Shown here piece by piece: positions 32,944 to 43,800 of a DNA stretch of 64,000 nucleotides; within the stretch, counting starts at the first letter, position 1; every line of letters starts with the position of its first letter. The notes under the pieces are model-generated. The model saw only the letters and a program-made list of their open reading frames with translations. It was not told the origin of the DNA and did not search any database. The stretch covers positions 992,001-1,056,000 of the forward strand of contig NZ_CP028339.1 of NCBI RefSeq assembly GCF_003030465.1, read 5' to 3'. This DNA comes from Thauera aromatica K172. GTDB taxonomy: Bacteria; Pseudomonadota; Gammaproteobacteria; Burkholderiales; Rhodocyclaceae. The position numbers and the translations under genes were made by a program.

Positions 32944-33654
32944 ATGTTGAGAATTCTGGATCACCTTGAGGAGTGGCTGATCACCTTCCTCATGGGCGCG
33001 GCGACGCTGATCATCTTCGTCTCCGTGGTCCATCGCTACGGCTCCGGCCTCGACATCCCGGCGCTGCAGGACTGGCTGCTCGGGCTCAACCTCGGCTGGG
33101 CGCAGGAGCTGACGATCATCATGTTCGTGTGGATGGCGAAGTTCGGCGCGGCGTATGGCGTGCGAACCGGCATTCACGTCGGCGTTGATGTGTTGATCAA
33201 CCGCCTGTCGGATGCCAATCGGGCCAAGTTCATCGTGATCGGACTCGGTGCAGGCGCCTTGTTCACCGGCATCGTCGGCACGCTCGGCGCAACCTTCGTC
33301 CTCGAGAACGGAGCGCATTACCAGATCCTGAATTGGCTCGGGATGGACACCGGCGATCTCTACGAGGGCCCGGTCACCCCTGATCTTGAATGGCCGACGT
33401 GGATTGTGTATTCGGCGATTCCGTTCGGCTCCTATCTGATGTGCTTCCGCTTTCTGCAGGTCATGACGGGCTTCCTCCGCAGCGGCGAGCTGCCGCACCA
33501 CGACCACGGCCATGTGGACGGCATCGACGAGGAGCACCTGCCGACCGACGCGAACTACTACGACATGGGCGACGATCTGCATCCGCACGACCTGAAGCAC
33601 AAGCAGTTCGGCGAGAGCCACGACACCGACGCCGGCAAGGGAGGCAAGCAATGA
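32944..33654 (+). CDS. dctQ: TRAP transporter small membrane subunit DctQ
   Basis: 236 residues, four hydrophobic segments (WLITFLMGAATLIIFVSVVH, LTIIMFVWMAKFGAAYGVRT, FIVIGLGAGALFTGIVGTLG and WIVYSAIPFGSYLMCFRFLQ). The C-terminal 50 residues are unusually rich in His and Asp (ELPHHDHGHVDGIDEEHLP, then DDLHPHDLKHKQ), longer than a minimal DctQ. It pairs with DctM in the inner membrane. Its stop overlaps the dctM start (ATGA at 33651). Confidence 0.95.
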   Translation: MLRILDHLEEWLITFLMGAATLIIFVSVVHRYGSGLDIPALQDWLLGLNLGWAQELTIIMFVWMAKFGAAYGVRTGIHVGVDVLINRLSDANRAKFIVIGLGAGALFTGIVGTLGATFVLENGAHYQILNWLGMDTGDLYEGPVTPDLEWPTWIVYSAIPFGSYLMCFRFLQVMTGFLRSGELPHHDHGHVDGIDEEHLPTDANYYDMGDDLHPHDLKHKQFGESHDTDAGKGGKQ

Positions 33655-34934
33655 GCGCGGCAATCATCTTCATCCTCCTGCTGGTGCTGATGCTCACCGG
33701 CATGCCGATCTCGATCTCGCTCGGTCTGACCGTGCTCACCTTCCTGTTCACGATGACCGAGGTGCCGATCGAGTCGGTGGCACTCAAGCTGTTCACCGGC
33801 ATCGAGAAGTTCGAGATCATGGCGATCCCGTTCTTCATCCTCGCCGGCAACTTCCTGACTCATGGCGGCGTGGCGCGACGGATGATCAACTTCGCCACGT
33901 CCATGGTCGGCCACTGGCACGGCGGTCTGGGGCTGGGCGGCGTGCTCGCCTGCGCGCTCTTCGCCGCAGTGTCGGGGTCGAGCCCGGCGACCGTGGTAGC
34001 GATCGGCGCGATCCTGCTGCCGGCGATGGTGAAGCAGGGTTTTCCGAACAAGTTCGGCGCCGGCGTGATCACCACATCGGGGGCGCTCGGAATCCTGATC
34101 CCGCCCTCGATCGTGATGGTGATGTACTCGGTGTCGACCAACACTTCGGTCGGCGCCCTGTTCATGGCGGGCGTGGTGCCCGGCATCCTGCTCGCGGCCT
34201 TCCTGGGCTTCACGACCTGGAACCGTGCGCGCAAGTTCGGCTATCCGCGCTTGCCCAAGGCGAGCTGGGGGCAGCGCGCGAAGGCGTTCAAGGATTCGGC
34301 CTGGGGTCTGTTCCTGATCGTGGTGGTGATGGGCGGCATCTATACCGGCATCTTCACGCCCACCGAGGCGGCGGCGATGAGTGCGGTGTATGCGTTCTTC
34401 GTCGCGGTGTTCGTGTACAAGGATCTGGGCATGAAGGACGTGCCCAAGGTGCTGCTGAACTCCGCCAACATGAGCGCGATGCTGCTCTACATCATCACCA
34501 ACGCGGTGTTGTTCTCCTTCCTGCTCACACACGAGAACATCCCGCAGCAGATGGCGGACTTCATGATCGGCACCGGCGTGGGCATGATCGGCTTCCTGAT
34601 CATGGCCAACATCCTGATGCTGATCGCGGGCAACTTCATGGAGCCGTCGTCGATCGTGCTGATCCTGGCGCCGATCCTGTTCCCGATCGCGGTCAAGCTG
34701 GGCATCGATCCGGTGCACTTCGGCATCATCATGGTGGTGAATATGGAAGTGGGCATGTGCCACCCGCCGGTGGGCCTGAACCTGTACGTGGCGAGCGGGA
34801 TCACCAAGATGGGCATCACCGAGCTTACGGTCGCGGTCTGGCCGTGGCTGCTGTCGATGCTGGTGTTCCTGGTGCTGGTCACCTACTGGCCCACCATGTC
34901 GCTGTGGCTGCCGCGCACGCTCGGCATGATGTAA
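33651..34934 (+). CDS. dctM: TRAP transporter large permease subunit DctM
   Basis: 427 residues and about twelve membrane segments; typical DctM blocks are FFILAGNFLTHGGVARRMIN, FAAVSGSSPATVVAIGAILL and LGILIPPSIVMVMYSVSTNT. It forms the sodium-driven transport channel with DctQ. ATG 33651 overlaps the dctQ stop. A GC-rich terminator follows. Confidence 0.96.
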   Translation: MSAAIIFILLLVLMLTGMPISISLGLTVLTFLFTMTEVPIESVALKLFTGIEKFEIMAIPFFILAGNFLTHGGVARRMINFATSMVGHWHGGLGLGGVLACALFAAVSGSSPATVVAIGAILLPAMVKQGFPNKFGAGVITTSGALGILIPPSIVMVMYSVSTNTSVGALFMAGVVPGILLAAFLGFTTWNRARKFGYPRLPKASWGQRAKAFKDSAWGLFLIVVVMGGIYTGIFTPTEAAAMSAVYAFFVAVFVYKDLGMKDVPKVLLNSANMSAMLLYIITNAVLFSFLLTHENIPQQMADFMIGTGVGMIGFLIMANILMLIAGNFMEPSSIVLILAPILFPIAVKLGIDPVHFGIIMVVNMEVGMCHPPVGLNLYVASGITKMGITELTVAVWPWLLSMLVFLVLVTYWPTMSLWLPRTLGMM

Positions 34935-34953
34935 GGCCGTCGCGAGCTCGATC

Positions 34954-34985
34954 CCGGGCCCGGCCGCGTGCCGGGTCCGGCTTTT
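34954..34985 (+). terminator. Intrinsic terminator after dctM
   Basis: CCGGGCCCGG (34954-34963) pairs with CCGGGTCCGG (34971-34980) across a CCGCGTG loop, with one G-T pair, and is followed by CTTTT. It ends the dctPQM operon. Confidence 0.75.
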
Positions 34986-35097
34986 GTGCTCGACCCGGGG
35001 TGAAGGCAGCGGGCGGATGCTGCATCGAGGTGTTTCATTCCCAGTCGTGGATGTTGCGCCGCGATAGAATCGCGCGCCCTTGCCTGTCGGGCCCTTC

Positions 35098-35751
35098 ATG
35101 GAATACCTCGCCTTCATCGTCGATCTCTTGCTGCATGTCGACCGTCACCTCGCCGAGTTGCTCGCGAACTACGGCGACTGGATCTACGCGATCCTCTTTC
35201 TGATCGTGTTCTGCGAGACCGGGCTGGTCGTCACGCCCTTCCTGCCCGGCGATTCGCTGCTCTTCGTCGCCGGAGCGCTGGCCGCCGGTGGCGGCATGGA
35301 CCCGGGCGTCCTGATCGCCGTGCTGTTCGTCGCCGCAGTGGCCGGCGACTCGCTGAATTACACGATCGGCAGGCGTTTCGGCGGGCGGATGCTGCAATGG
35401 CCCGACAGCCGCTTCTTCAACCGCCGGGCGTTCGAGCGCACGCGCGAGTTCTACGAACGTCATGGCGGCAAGACCATCATCATCGCCCGCTTCATGCCGA
35501 TCATCCGCACCTTCGCGCCCTTCGTCGCGGGCATGGCCGAGATGGAGTACCGACGCTTCATCGCCTTCAACGTGCTCGGTGCCGCGCTCTGGGTGGGGCC
35601 GCTCGTGATGGCGGGCTACTGGTTCGGCAACCTGCCGCTGATCAAGAACAACCTTACCTTGGTGATCTTCGGCATCATCGTGTTCTCGCTGACGCCGCTG
35701 TTCATGGGGTGGCTGCGCCACCGGGCGGCGTCGGTGAGCGCGAGACCATGA
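35098..35751 (+). CDS. DedA-family membrane protein
   Basis: 217 residues. The DedA core is clear: [33 protein letters not shown], and the conserved basic/Pro motif [20 protein letters not shown]. Members are proton-dependent transporters, some flipping undecaprenyl phosphate or phospholipids. ATG 35098 is preferred over an upstream TTG at 35080. A TAGAAT hexamer at 35065-35070 could be the -10 box. Confidence 0.9.
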   Translation: MEYLAFIVDLLLHVDRHLAELLANYGDWIYAILFLIVFCETGLVVTPFLPGDSLLFVAGALAAGGGMDPGVLIAVLFVAAVAGDSLNYTIGRRFGGRMLQWPDSRFFNRRAFERTREFYERHGGKTIIIARFMPIIRTFAPFVAGMAEMEYRRFIAFNVLGAALWVGPLVMAGYWFGNLPLIKNNLTLVIFGIIVFSLTPLFMGWLRHRAASVSARP

Positions 35752-35851
35752 CGGTCGCTGCGTGTCGCCCGGGCGAGGGCGGAAATCTGCTAGAATTTCG
35801 CGCTTTTTTCTAAACCTCACGCTTTCCCAAGCGCAGTTCCGGAGTTTTTCC

Positions 35852-36277
35852 ATGGCAATCGAACGCACCCTGTCCATCATCAAGCCCGACGCCGTCGCCA
35901 AGAACGTGATCGGCCAGATCTACGCCCGCTTCGAAGCGGCCGGCCTGAAGATCATCGCCGCGAAGATGGTGCACCTGTCCGAGCAGGAAGCCGGACAGTT
36001 CTACGCGGTGCACAAGGCGCGCCCCTTCTTCAAGGACCTGGTGTCGTTCATGACCTCCGGCCCGGTGATGATCCAGTGCCTGGAAGGCGAGAACGCGATC
36101 GCCAAGAACCGCGAGCTGATGGGCGCCACCGACCCGAAGAAGGCCGACAAGGGCACCATCCGCGCCGACTTCGCCGACAGCATCGACGCCAACGCGGTGC
36201 ATGGTTCGGACGCGCCGGAGACGGCCGCGGTCGAAGTGGCTTTCTTTTTCCCCGGCATGAACGTTTACTCGCGCTGA
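35852..36277 (+). CDS. ndk: Nucleoside diphosphate kinase
   Basis: 141 residues. It balances NTP pools by phosphoryl transfer through a phospho-histidine; His117 in [12 protein letters not shown] is the active residue. The start [20 protein letters not shown] is canonical, with GGAG 7 nt upstream. A TAGAAT hexamer at 35791-35796 is a likely -10 box. An 8-bp hairpin at 36311-36331 (CGCGGTGC/GCACCGCG) follows the gene. Confidence 0.98.
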   Translation: MAIERTLSIIKPDAVAKNVIGQIYARFEAAGLKIIAAKMVHLSEQEAGQFYAVHKARPFFKDLVSFMTSGPVMIQCLEGENAIAKNRELMGATDPKKADKGTIRADFADSIDANAVHGSDAPETAAVEVAFFFPGMNVYSR

Positions 36278-36392
36278 ACGGTCCATTCCGACGGTCCCTC
36301 GCGCTGGTTCCGCGGTGCCTCCCGCACCGCGTCCGGCGTGTTCGGGCCGTTTGCATTTGGCCTCAACCGTTCTCTGGAGTGAAGTTTCAGGC

Positions 36393-37529
36393 ATGAGCAT
36401 TTCCGCCCCGGTCAATCTGCTCGATTTCGACGTCGACGGCCTCGTCGCCTGGTTCGCCGGGCTGGGCGAGAAGCCGTTCCGTGCCCGCCAGGTGATGCGC
36501 TGGATGCATCGCGAGGGCTGCGACGACTTCGACGCGATGACCGACGTCGCCAAGTCCCTGCGCGCCAAACTGAAGGAAATCGCGACGATCCGTGCGCCGC
36601 TGCCGGTGCGTGACTCGGTGTCGGCCGACGGTACGCGCAAGTGGCTGCTCGATGTGGGCAACGCCAACGCGGTCGAGACCGTGTTCATCCCCGAAACCCA
36701 CCGCGGCACGCTGTGCGTGTCCTCGCAGGCGGGCTGCGCGCTCGACTGTGCGTTCTGTTCCACAGGCAAGCAGGGTTTCAACCGCAACCTGTCGGCAGCC
36801 GAGATCATCGGCCAGCTGTGGCTGGCGAACAAGCTGCTGGGCGCCGCCCGCGACACGGCGGCCGATCTCGAGGTCGGCGAGCAGGACAACGGACGCATCA
36901 TCAGCAACGTCGTGATGATGGGCATGGGCGAGCCGCTCGCCAACTTCGATAACGTCGTCACCGCGCTCCACCTGATGCTCGACGACCACGCCTACGGCCT
37001 GTCGCGCCGGCGCGTCACGGTGTCGACCTCGGGCATCGTGCCGGCGATCGACCGCCTGCGCGACGAATGCCCGGTGGCGCTGGCGGTGTCGCTGCACGCA
37101 TCCAACGATGCGCTACGCGACCGCCTCGTGCCGATCAACCGGAAATACCCGCTGCGCGAACTGATGGCCGCCTGCCGGCGCTACCTCGAGCGCGCGCCGC
37201 GCGATTTCGTCACCTTCGAGTACGTCATGCTGGACGGCGTCAATGACAGCGATGCGCATGCGCGCGAACTCGTCGCGCTGGTGCGCGATGTGCCGTGCAA
37301 GTTCAACCTGATCCCGTTCAACCCCTTCCCCCACGCCGGCTTCGAGCGCTCGTCGGCGGAGCGGATCCGCCGCTTCGGCGCCATCCTGATCGACGCCGGC
37401 ATCGTCACGACGACGCGCAAGACGCGCGGCGACGACGTCGATGCCGCTTGCGGCCAGCTCGCCGGCCAGGTCCAGGACAAGACCCGGCGCAGCGTGCGCC
37501 TGCAGCGTGTGGCGGAGGAACGTCGATGA
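36393..37529 (+). CDS. rlmN: 23S rRNA/tRNA adenine-C2 methyltransferase RlmN
   Basis: 378 residues, radical-SAM enzyme methylating A2503 of 23S rRNA and A37 of some tRNAs. The cluster motif is CALDCAFC, followed by [20 protein letters not shown]; the C-terminal catalytic Cys lies in [17 protein letters not shown] precedes ATG 36393. It opens a run of tightly packed genes, overlapping pilW by ATGA. Confidence 0.96.
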   Translation: MSISAPVNLLDFDVDGLVAWFAGLGEKPFRARQVMRWMHREGCDDFDAMTDVAKSLRAKLKEIATIRAPLPVRDSVSADGTRKWLLDVGNANAVETVFIPETHRGTLCVSSQAGCALDCAFCSTGKQGFNRNLSAAEIIGQLWLANKLLGAARDTAADLEVGEQDNGRIISNVVMMGMGEPLANFDNVVTALHLMLDDHAYGLSRRRVTVSTSGIVPAIDRLRDECPVALAVSLHASNDALRDRLVPINRKYPLRELMAACRRYLERAPRDFVTFEYVMLDGVNDSDAHARELVALVRDVPCKFNLIPFNPFPHAGFERSSAERIRRFGAILIDAGIVTTTRKTRGDDVDAACGQLAGQVQDKTRRSVRLQRVAEERR

Positions 37530-38314
37530 GGCGCACAGCGCTGGTGCTGGCCGTAGCGGCGGTGCTGGCGGCCGGTTGCGCCACGGCGCCGGTGGATACG
37601 GCGGGGCCCAGCCGGCCGCTGTCCGACCTCACCCCGGCCACTCCGGCGCAGGCGCGCGCGCGCGTGCATGTGGACCTGGGCATGGCTTATTTCGAAATCG
37701 GGCGCTACGATGTCGCGCTCGACGAAGCGAAGATCGCGCTCGGCGACAGCCCGGACTATGCGCCGGCCTTTCACCTGCTGGGTCTGGCCTACATGCTCGT
37801 CGAGGAATACGCCGCCGCCGGGGAGAACTTCGAGCGTGCGCTGCGCCTCGCTCCCGGTGACCCCGATTTCAACAACAGCTACGGCTGGTTCCTGTGTGTC
37901 CGGGGGCGCGAGCGCGAAGGTCTGGAGCGGCTGGCGGTGGCGGCGCGCAACCCGTACTACCGCCATCCGGCCCGGCCGCTGACCAACGCCGGGCTGTGCC
38001 ACCTGCGGCTGGCCGACGAGGACGCCGCGGAAGCGCAGTTCCAGCGCGCGCTGCAGGCCGATGCGGACAACGCCCAGGCGCTCTACCAGCTCGCTGCGAT
38101 CGCCTACCGTGGCGGGCGTCTCGACCAGGCGCGCGCCCACCTGGTCCGGCTGCACCAGCGTCTGGAACCGACTCCGGCTTCGGTCTGGCTCGGCCTGCGC
38201 ACCGAGCGCCGCCTCGGCAACCACGACGCCGAGGCGAGTTATGCGGCGCAGCTGCGTAGCCGTTTCGCCCAATCGGAAGAATATCAACGGATGATCCAAG
38301 GGAAGTTCGAGTGA
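37526..38314 (+). CDS. pilW: Type IV pilus biogenesis/stability protein PilW (PilF)
   Basis: 262 residues. Lipoprotein signal [11 protein letters not shown] with lipidated Cys, then tetratricopeptide repeats ([40 protein letters not shown] and [20 protein letters not shown]). It is the outer-membrane pilotin that assembles the PilQ secretin. Its position between rlmN and rodZ is conserved in beta- and gammaproteobacteria. Confidence 0.92.
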   Translation: MRRTALVLAVAAVLAAGCATAPVDTAGPSRPLSDLTPATPAQARARVHVDLGMAYFEIGRYDVALDEAKIALGDSPDYAPAFHLLGLAYMLVEEYAAAGENFERALRLAPGDPDFNNSYGWFLCVRGREREGLERLAVAARNPYYRHPARPLTNAGLCHLRLADEDAAEAQFQRALQADADNAQALYQLAAIAYRGGRLDQARAHLVRLHQRLEPTPASVWLGLRTERRLGNHDAEASYAAQLRSRFAQSEEYQRMIQGKFE

Positions 38315-39351
38315 GCAGCATGCAGAGCGAAAACCTTCCCGCCGCGGCCGGCGAGCCCGCCGTGCCGTCGCCGGGGGCGCAACTGCGGCGCGCGCGCGAG
38401 GCGCGTGGCGAATCGGTGTCCGAAGTGGCGTTTGCGCTCAAGCTCAGTCCACGCCAGATCGACGCCCTCGAGCGCGACGATTTCGCCGCCTTGCCCGGGA
38501 CGGCCTTCGTGCGCGGCTTCCTGCGCAACTATGCGCGCTACCTGGGGCTCGACGCCGCGCCGCTGCTCGACGGCGTACAGCATCTGGCCGGGTCGGCGGC
38601 CCCCGACCTGTCGCCGATCCGCAATGCCGACGGCGACCTGCCCAGCCGCAGCGGCCGGCGCCGGGGCGCATTCCCCGCCGGGATGCTGGTGCTGGCGCTG
38701 ATGCTGCTGGTCGCCGCGGGCTGGTATTTCGATGGCTTCCGGACCGATCTGCCCGGGCTGGCGGATAACGGATCGATGGAAAGTGTCCCGGCGGAAAACG
38801 CGCCGGCGGAAAGCGCGCCGGTCGCGGTACTGCCGCTCGAGCGCGGCGACGCCGGGCCGGGGGCGGGCGCCGTCGCGCCGGGGGCGGACAATCCGCTGCA
38901 GCCGGAGGTCGCCGCGAGCACGCCGGCGGCCACCGCTGCCGAGATCCCCGCCAAGGCCGAGACGCCGGCCGCCGTGGACGGGCGCGTGGCGCCCGCGCCC
39001 GCCGCACAGGTGCCCGCTACGGAGGTGCCCGCCGCACCGCCGGCCCCGGTTGCAGAAGACGGACGCAGCGCCGCCGCGAGTCCACCGCCCGCCGCGCCGC
39101 AGGCCGGCAGCGGCGGCCGGCTGGTGCTGCGCTTTGGCGCCGACTCCTGGGTCGAGGTGCGCGACGCCGCGGGCGCGATCCTCCATTCCGGGCTCAACCG
39201 TGCGGGCTCGGTGCGCACCGTGCAGGGCAAGCCGCCGTTCGCACTGGTGGTGGGCAATGCGGCGGGCGTGGCGGTCGAGTTCGACGGCCGGACGGTCGAT
39301 CTTGCCGCCCATGCGCGCGGCTCGGTCGCCCGCCTGACTTTAGGTGAATAG
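38311..39351 (+). CDS. rodZ: RodZ-like helix-turn-helix membrane protein
   Basis: 346 residues. An N-terminal HTH_25 domain (GAQLRRAREARGESVSEVAF, then SPRQIDALERDDF) is followed by a basic patch (SRSGRRRGA), one membrane segment (FPAGMLVLALMLLVAAGWYF), a long Ala/Pro/Glu linker and a C-terminal DUF4115 domain (GRLVLRFGADSWVEVRDAAG). RodZ links MreB to the rod-shape machinery. GTG 38311 overlaps the pilW stop and has AAGGGAAG about 6 nt upstream; ATG 38320 is an alternative. Confidence 0.88.
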   Translation: MSSMQSENLPAAAGEPAVPSPGAQLRRAREARGESVSEVAFALKLSPRQIDALERDDFAALPGTAFVRGFLRNYARYLGLDAAPLLDGVQHLAGSAAPDLSPIRNADGDLPSRSGRRRGAFPAGMLVLALMLLVAAGWYFDGFRTDLPGLADNGSMESVPAENAPAESAPVAVLPLERGDAGPGAGAVAPGADNPLQPEVAASTPAATAAEIPAKAETPAAVDGRVAPAPAAQVPATEVPAAPPAPVAEDGRSAAASPPPAAPQAGSGGRLVLRFGADSWVEVRDAAGAILHSGLNRAGSVRTVQGKPPFALVVGNAAGVAVEFDGRTVDLAAHARGSVARLTLGE

Positions 39352-39360
39352 TTGGAAGCG

Positions 39361-40620
39361 ATGAACCAGGACAAGGATTTTCCCCCCCTCGGCGCCGCCC
39401 CCGGGCGCCGCCGGCGCACCCGGCAGGTCGCGATCGGCAAGGTCAGGGTCGGCGGCGAGGCGCCGGTCGTGGTCCAGTCGATGACCAACACCGACACCGC
39501 CGATGTGCTCGGCACGGCGATGCAGGTCGCCGAACTCGCCCGCGCGGGTTCTGAAATGGTGCGGCTGACGGTCAATAACGAAGCGGCGGCGAAAGCCGTG
39601 CCGCACATCCGCGACCGTCTGCTGGCGCTCGGCGTGGAGGTGCCGCTGGTCGGTGATTTCCACTACAACGGCCACAAGCTGCTGACCGATTTTCCCGCCT
39701 GCGCCGAGGCGCTCGCCAAGTTCCGCATCAATCCGGGCAATGTCGGTGCCGGCGCGAAGCGCGACCCGCAGTTTGCCGCGATCGTCGAACTCGCCTGCCG
39801 CTACGACAAGCCGGTGCGCATCGGGGTGAACTGGGGCAGCCTCGACCCCTCGGTGCTCGCCCGCATCATGGACGAGAACGCCCACCGTGCCGCACCGCGC
39901 GATGCCGGTGCGGTGATGCGCGAGGCGCTGGTGGTGTCGGCGCTCGAATCCGCGGCCAAGGCCGAGGAGTACGGGCTGGCCGCGGACCGCATCGTGCTGT
40001 CGGCGAAAGTGTCGAGCGTGCAGGACCTGATCGCGGTGTACCGCGATCTCGCCCGGCGCAGCGACTATGCCCTGCACCTGGGGCTGACCGAGGCCGGGAT
40101 GGGCAGCAAGGGCATCGTCGCCTCGACCGCCGCACTCGCGGTGCTGCTGCAGGAAGGCATCGGCGACACCATCCGCGTCTCGCTGACGCCCGAGCCGGGC
40201 GGCAGCCGCAGCCAGGAAGTCGTGGTCGCGCAGGAGATCCTGCAGACCATGGGCCTGCGCGCGTTCACGCCGATGGTCACCGCCTGCCCGGGCTGCGGGC
40301 GCACCACCAGCACGGTGTTCCAGGAACTCGCCGCCGGCATCCAGGACTACGTTCGTGCCCAGATGCCGGTGTGGCGCGAGCAGTACGATGGCGTCGAGAA
40401 CCTGACCCTGGCGGTGATGGGCTGCGTGGTCAATGGGCCGGGCGAGTCCAAGCATGCGAATATCGGCATCTCGCTGCCGGGGACCGGCGAATCGCCGGCG
40501 GCCCCGGTCTATGTCGATGGGGAAAAAGTCGCCACCTTGCGCGGCGACGGCATCGCCGCCGAGTTCAGGGCCATCGTCGATCGCTACGTGGCGACGCGCT
40601 ATGCAAGAAAGGCCGGCTGA
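39361..40620 (+). CDS. ispG: 4-hydroxy-3-methylbut-2-enyl diphosphate synthase
   Basis: 419 residues. It reduces the cyclic diphosphate MEcPP to HMBPP in the non-mevalonate isoprenoid pathway. The iron-sulfur ligands lie in [11 protein letters not shown] and [12 protein letters not shown]; the TIM-barrel part includes [14 protein letters not shown] and [23 protein letters not shown] at 39352 is a possible earlier start. It follows rodZ directly. Confidence 0.96.
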   Translation: MNQDKDFPPLGAAPGRRRRTRQVAIGKVRVGGEAPVVVQSMTNTDTADVLGTAMQVAELARAGSEMVRLTVNNEAAAKAVPHIRDRLLALGVEVPLVGDFHYNGHKLLTDFPACAEALAKFRINPGNVGAGAKRDPQFAAIVELACRYDKPVRIGVNWGSLDPSVLARIMDENAHRAAPRDAGAVMREALVVSALESAAKAEEYGLAADRIVLSAKVSSVQDLIAVYRDLARRSDYALHLGLTEAGMGSKGIVASTAALAVLLQEGIGDTIRVSLTPEPGGSRSQEVVVAQEILQTMGLRAFTPMVTACPGCGRTTSTVFQELAAGIQDYVRAQMPVWREQYDGVENLTLAVMGCVVNGPGESKHANIGISLPGTGESPAAPVYVDGEKVATLRGDGIAAEFRAIVDRYVATRYARKAG

Positions 40621-40695
40621 GTCCGGCCCCAGGGACATGAACAAGGACGAGGGTGCGATCCACGCATCCCGCAACACGACAAGACGAACACAGCA

Positions 40696-41991
40696 ATGAG
40701 CCAGACCTTGCAGGCGGTGCGCGGGATGAACGACATCCTGCCCGATGACGCCGAAACCTGGGAATACTTCGAAGACATCGTGCGCGACTGGCTGCAGAGC
40801 TACGGTTACCGCCCGATCCGGATGCCGCTGGTGGAGCCGACGCCGCTGTTCAAGCGCGCGATCGGCGAAGTCACCGACATCGTCGAGAAGGAGATGTACT
40901 CCTTCGAGGACGCCTTGAACGGCGAGCATCTGACGCTGCGCCCGGAAGGCACGGCCTCCTGCGTGCGCGCGGTGATCCAGCACAGCCTGATCCCGTCCGG
41001 CGGACCGCAGCGCCTGTATTACTACGGGCCGATGTTCCGCCACGAGCGTCCGCAGAAGGGCCGCTACCGCCAGTTCCATCAGATCGGCGTGGAGGCGCTC
41101 GGTTTCGCCGGCCCCGAAACCGACGCTGAGCTGATCCTGATGTGCGCACGGTTGTGGGACGACCTCGGGCTCGAGGATGTCACGCTCGAGATCAACTCGC
41201 TCGGCGCTCCGCAAGAGCGCGCCGCTCACCGCGCGGCGCTGGTCGCTTACCTCGAGCAACACCGGGACCAGCTCGACGAGGACGGCAGGCGCCGCCTCCA
41301 CACCAACCCGCTGCGCATCCTCGACACCAAGAACCCGGCGCTGCAGGCCATCGTCGATGCTGCGCCGCGGCTCGCCGACTACCTCGGTGACGAATCGAAG
41401 GCGCACTTCGACGCGGTGCAGGTCTTCCTCAAGGATGCCGGGATTCCCTACCGGATCAACCATCGCCTGGTGCGCGGGCTGGACTACTACAACCGCACCG
41501 TGTTCGAGTGGGTCACGACGCGCCTCGGCGCCCAAGGCACGATCTGTGCCGGCGGGCGCTACGATGGCCTGTTCGAGCAGCTCGGCGGCAAGCCGCAGCC
41601 GGCCGCCGGCTTTGCCATCGGCATCGAGCGCCTGCTGTTGCTGTGGCAGGCCTGCGGTGGCGAGAGCGAGCGCATGGCGCCCGACGCCTACGTGGTCAGC
41701 GTCGGCGACGCTGCCCAGCGCCTGGCCTTCCGTGCCGCGGAGGCGCTGCGCGAACACGGCTTCGCCGTGCTGATGCACTGCGGTGGCGGCAGCTTCAAGT
41801 CGCAGATGAAAAAAGCCGACGCCAGCGCGGCTGCGGTCGCGGTGGTGATCGGCGAAGACGAGGCCGCGGCCGCTGAAGTCGGCCTCAAGCCCTTGCGCGG
41901 CGGCGGCGCGCAGCAGCGCGTCGCGCTCGAGACCCTGCCCGAGGCACTGGCAGGCTTGCTGTATCCTGAAGAATCCGTACAAGAGGGTTGA
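40696..41991 (+). CDS. hisS: Histidyl-tRNA synthetase
   Basis: 431 residues, class II synthetase. Motif 2 region [20 protein letters not shown], the histidine motifs [15 protein letters not shown] and [14 protein letters not shown], and motif 3 [14 protein letters not shown] are all present. It charges tRNA-His. A second, non-catalytic paralogue (hisZ) lies at 49076. Its stop overlaps the region of the next start. Confidence 0.98.
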   Translation: MSQTLQAVRGMNDILPDDAETWEYFEDIVRDWLQSYGYRPIRMPLVEPTPLFKRAIGEVTDIVEKEMYSFEDALNGEHLTLRPEGTASCVRAVIQHSLIPSGGPQRLYYYGPMFRHERPQKGRYRQFHQIGVEALGFAGPETDAELILMCARLWDDLGLEDVTLEINSLGAPQERAAHRAALVAYLEQHRDQLDEDGRRRLHTNPLRILDTKNPALQAIVDAAPRLADYLGDESKAHFDAVQVFLKDAGIPYRINHRLVRGLDYYNRTVFEWVTTRLGAQGTICAGGRYDGLFEQLGGKPQPAAGFAIGIERLLLLWQACGGESERMAPDAYVVSVGDAAQRLAFRAAEALREHGFAVLMHCGGGSFKSQMKKADASAAAVAVVIGEDEAAAAEVGLKPLRGGGAQQRVALETLPEALAGLLYPEESVQEG

Positions 41992-41993
41992 TG

Positions 41994-42641
41994 ATGGCGG
42001 TCTACGATCTGGAAGAGCAGGAACAGATTTCCGAACTCAAGGCGTGGTGGGCGCAGTACGGCAACCTGGTGGTCGGCCTGGCGCTCGCCGCCGCGGTCGC
42101 CGCGGTCGGCTGGCAGGGCTGGCAGTGGTTCCAGAACCGCAACGCCGCCGAGGCCGGCACCCTCTACTACGCGGTGCAGCAGGCCGCTCAAAGCCAGGAT
42201 GCGCAAAAGGCGCGCGAGGCCGCCGGGCGCTTGATCGGCGAGCATGGCGGCAGTGCCAGCGCCCAGCTCGGCGCGCTGCTGGCGGCGGCGGTCCAGTTCG
42301 AGGCCGACGACCTGACCAATGCGCGGGCCCAGCTCGAATGGGCGGCGGACAAGGGCGCGGACGCGGCGCTGCGCGACCTCGCCCGGCTGCGCCTGGCCGC
42401 GGTGATGCTGGAGCAGGGCGAGCTCGATGCGGCGCTGGCGCGGCTGCAGGGCGCGCCGGTGACGGCGGCCTACAAGAGCCGCTACGACGATCTGCGCGGC
42501 GACGTGCTCGCGGAGCTGGGCCGGGCCGACGAAGCGCGGGCCGCCTACCGGGCCGCGATCGACAGCCTCGCTGCCGAAGGCGAGGAGGCCATGACGCTGC
42601 GCGAACTCGTCCGCGTGAAACTCGAATCCCTGGGAGCCTGA
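41994..42641 (+). CDS. YfgM family tetratricopeptide protein (SecYEG/BamB-associated)
   Basis: 215 residues. A short cytoplasmic N-terminus (YDLEEQEQISELKAWWAQYG) and one membrane segment (NLVVGLALAAAVAAVGWQGW) lead to periplasmic TPR-like helices (ARLIGEHGG region to YRAAIDSLAAEGEEAMTLRE). E. coli YfgM associates with SecYEG and periplasmic chaperones. AGAGGG 6 nt before ATG 41994 fixes the start. The hisS-yfgM-bamB-der order is conserved. Confidence 0.9.
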   Translation: MAVYDLEEQEQISELKAWWAQYGNLVVGLALAAAVAAVGWQGWQWFQNRNAAEAGTLYYAVQQAAQSQDAQKAREAAGRLIGEHGGSASAQLGALLAAAVQFEADDLTNARAQLEWAADKGADAALRDLARLRLAAVMLEQGELDAALARLQGAPVTAAYKSRYDDLRGDVLAELGRADEARAAYRAAIDSLAAEGEEAMTLRELVRVKLESLGA

Positions 42642-42644
42642 CCG

Positions 42645-43787
42645 ATGAAGTCGCTTTCGCTGCGTTTCGTTGCGCTTGCCGCCGCTGCCGCGCTGCTCGC
42701 CGGCTGCTCGTCGCTGAACCCTTTTTCCCACTCGCCTTCGGCGCCGGCGGCACTGACGGAACTGAAGCCGAGCGCCGAGCTGGCGAGGCGCTGGCAGGCC
42801 GACATCGGCGAAGCCGGGGGCTACCGCTTCCAGCCGGCGGTGTGGGGCGAGAGCGTGTACGCGGCCTCGCACCGCGGCGACGTCGGCCGTTTCGAAGACG
42901 GCCGCGCGCTGTGGCAGGTGCGTGCCGACAAGCGCCTGTCGGCCGGAGTCGGTGCCGATAGCCGGCTTGCGGTGGTGGTCGCCACCGACGGCACGGTGAT
43001 CGCCTACGATGCGGCCAGCGGCAGCGAGCGCTGGCGTTCGCCGCTCGGCGCCGAAGTGCTGGCGCCGCCTGCGCTCGGCCCGGACTTCGTCGTCGTGCGC
43101 GCTTCGGACAACCGCCTGATCGCGCTCGATGCGCGCGACGGCAGCCGGCGCTGGGTGTACCAGCGCAACAATCCGCCGCTGGCGCTGCGCACGTTCGCCG
43201 GCGTGCTCATCGAGGGCAACGTCGTCCTCGCCGGCTTCCCCGGCGGCAAGCTGGCGGTGCTCAATCCCGCCAACGGCGGCGCGATCACCGAGCTTGGTGT
43301 CGCCCTGCCGCGCGGTGCCACCGAGCTCGAGCGGGTGGCCGACATCGTCGGCACGCCGGTGGTCGGGCGGCGCGAAGTGTGCGCGGTGAGCTACCAGGGG
43401 CGCGCGGCCTGCTTCGACACCACCAACGGCAACGCGTTGTGGGCGCGCGATTTCTCCAGCAGCGTGGGCATGGCGCGCGACGCGCGTTTCGCGCTGCTCG
43501 TCGATGAGCGCGATGCGGTGCATGCGCTTGACGCCTACAGCGGGGCGAGCGTGTGGAAACAGGACGCGCTAGTGCGGCGCCGGCTGTCGCGGCCGCTGAT
43601 CGTCGGCGATCACGTCGTGGTCGGCGACGGCGAGGGCTATGTCCACCTTCTCGATCGTGAAACCGGTTCCCTGGCCGCCCGCGAACGCGCCGGCAAGGGG
43701 GCGATCGCCGCCGATCCGGTCGCGTTCGGGCGCGGCTTCGTCGTCCAGGGCGGCGACGGCGACATTACCGCGTACGAAGTGCGCTGA
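42645..43787 (+). CDS. bamB: Outer membrane assembly lipoprotein BamB
   Basis: 380 residues. Lipoprotein signal ALLAGC followed by an eight-bladed PQQ-type propeller; repeats of the form [40 protein letters not shown] and [20 protein letters not shown] are visible. It is a component of the BAM complex that inserts beta-barrel proteins. It begins 3 nt after yfgM. Confidence 0.95.
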   Translation: MKSLSLRFVALAAAAALLAGCSSLNPFSHSPSAPAALTELKPSAELARRWQADIGEAGGYRFQPAVWGESVYAASHRGDVGRFEDGRALWQVRADKRLSAGVGADSRLAVVVATDGTVIAYDAASGSERWRSPLGAEVLAPPALGPDFVVVRASDNRLIALDARDGSRRWVYQRNNPPLALRTFAGVLIEGNVVLAGFPGGKLAVLNPANGGAITELGVALPRGATELERVADIVGTPVVGRREVCAVSYQGRAACFDTTNGNALWARDFSSSVGMARDARFALLVDERDAVHALDAYSGASVWKQDALVRRRLSRPLIVGDHVVVGDGEGYVHLLDRETGSLAARERAGKGAIAADPVAFGRGFVVQGGDGDITAYEVR

Positions 43788-43800
43788 GGCAAGACAGGAA

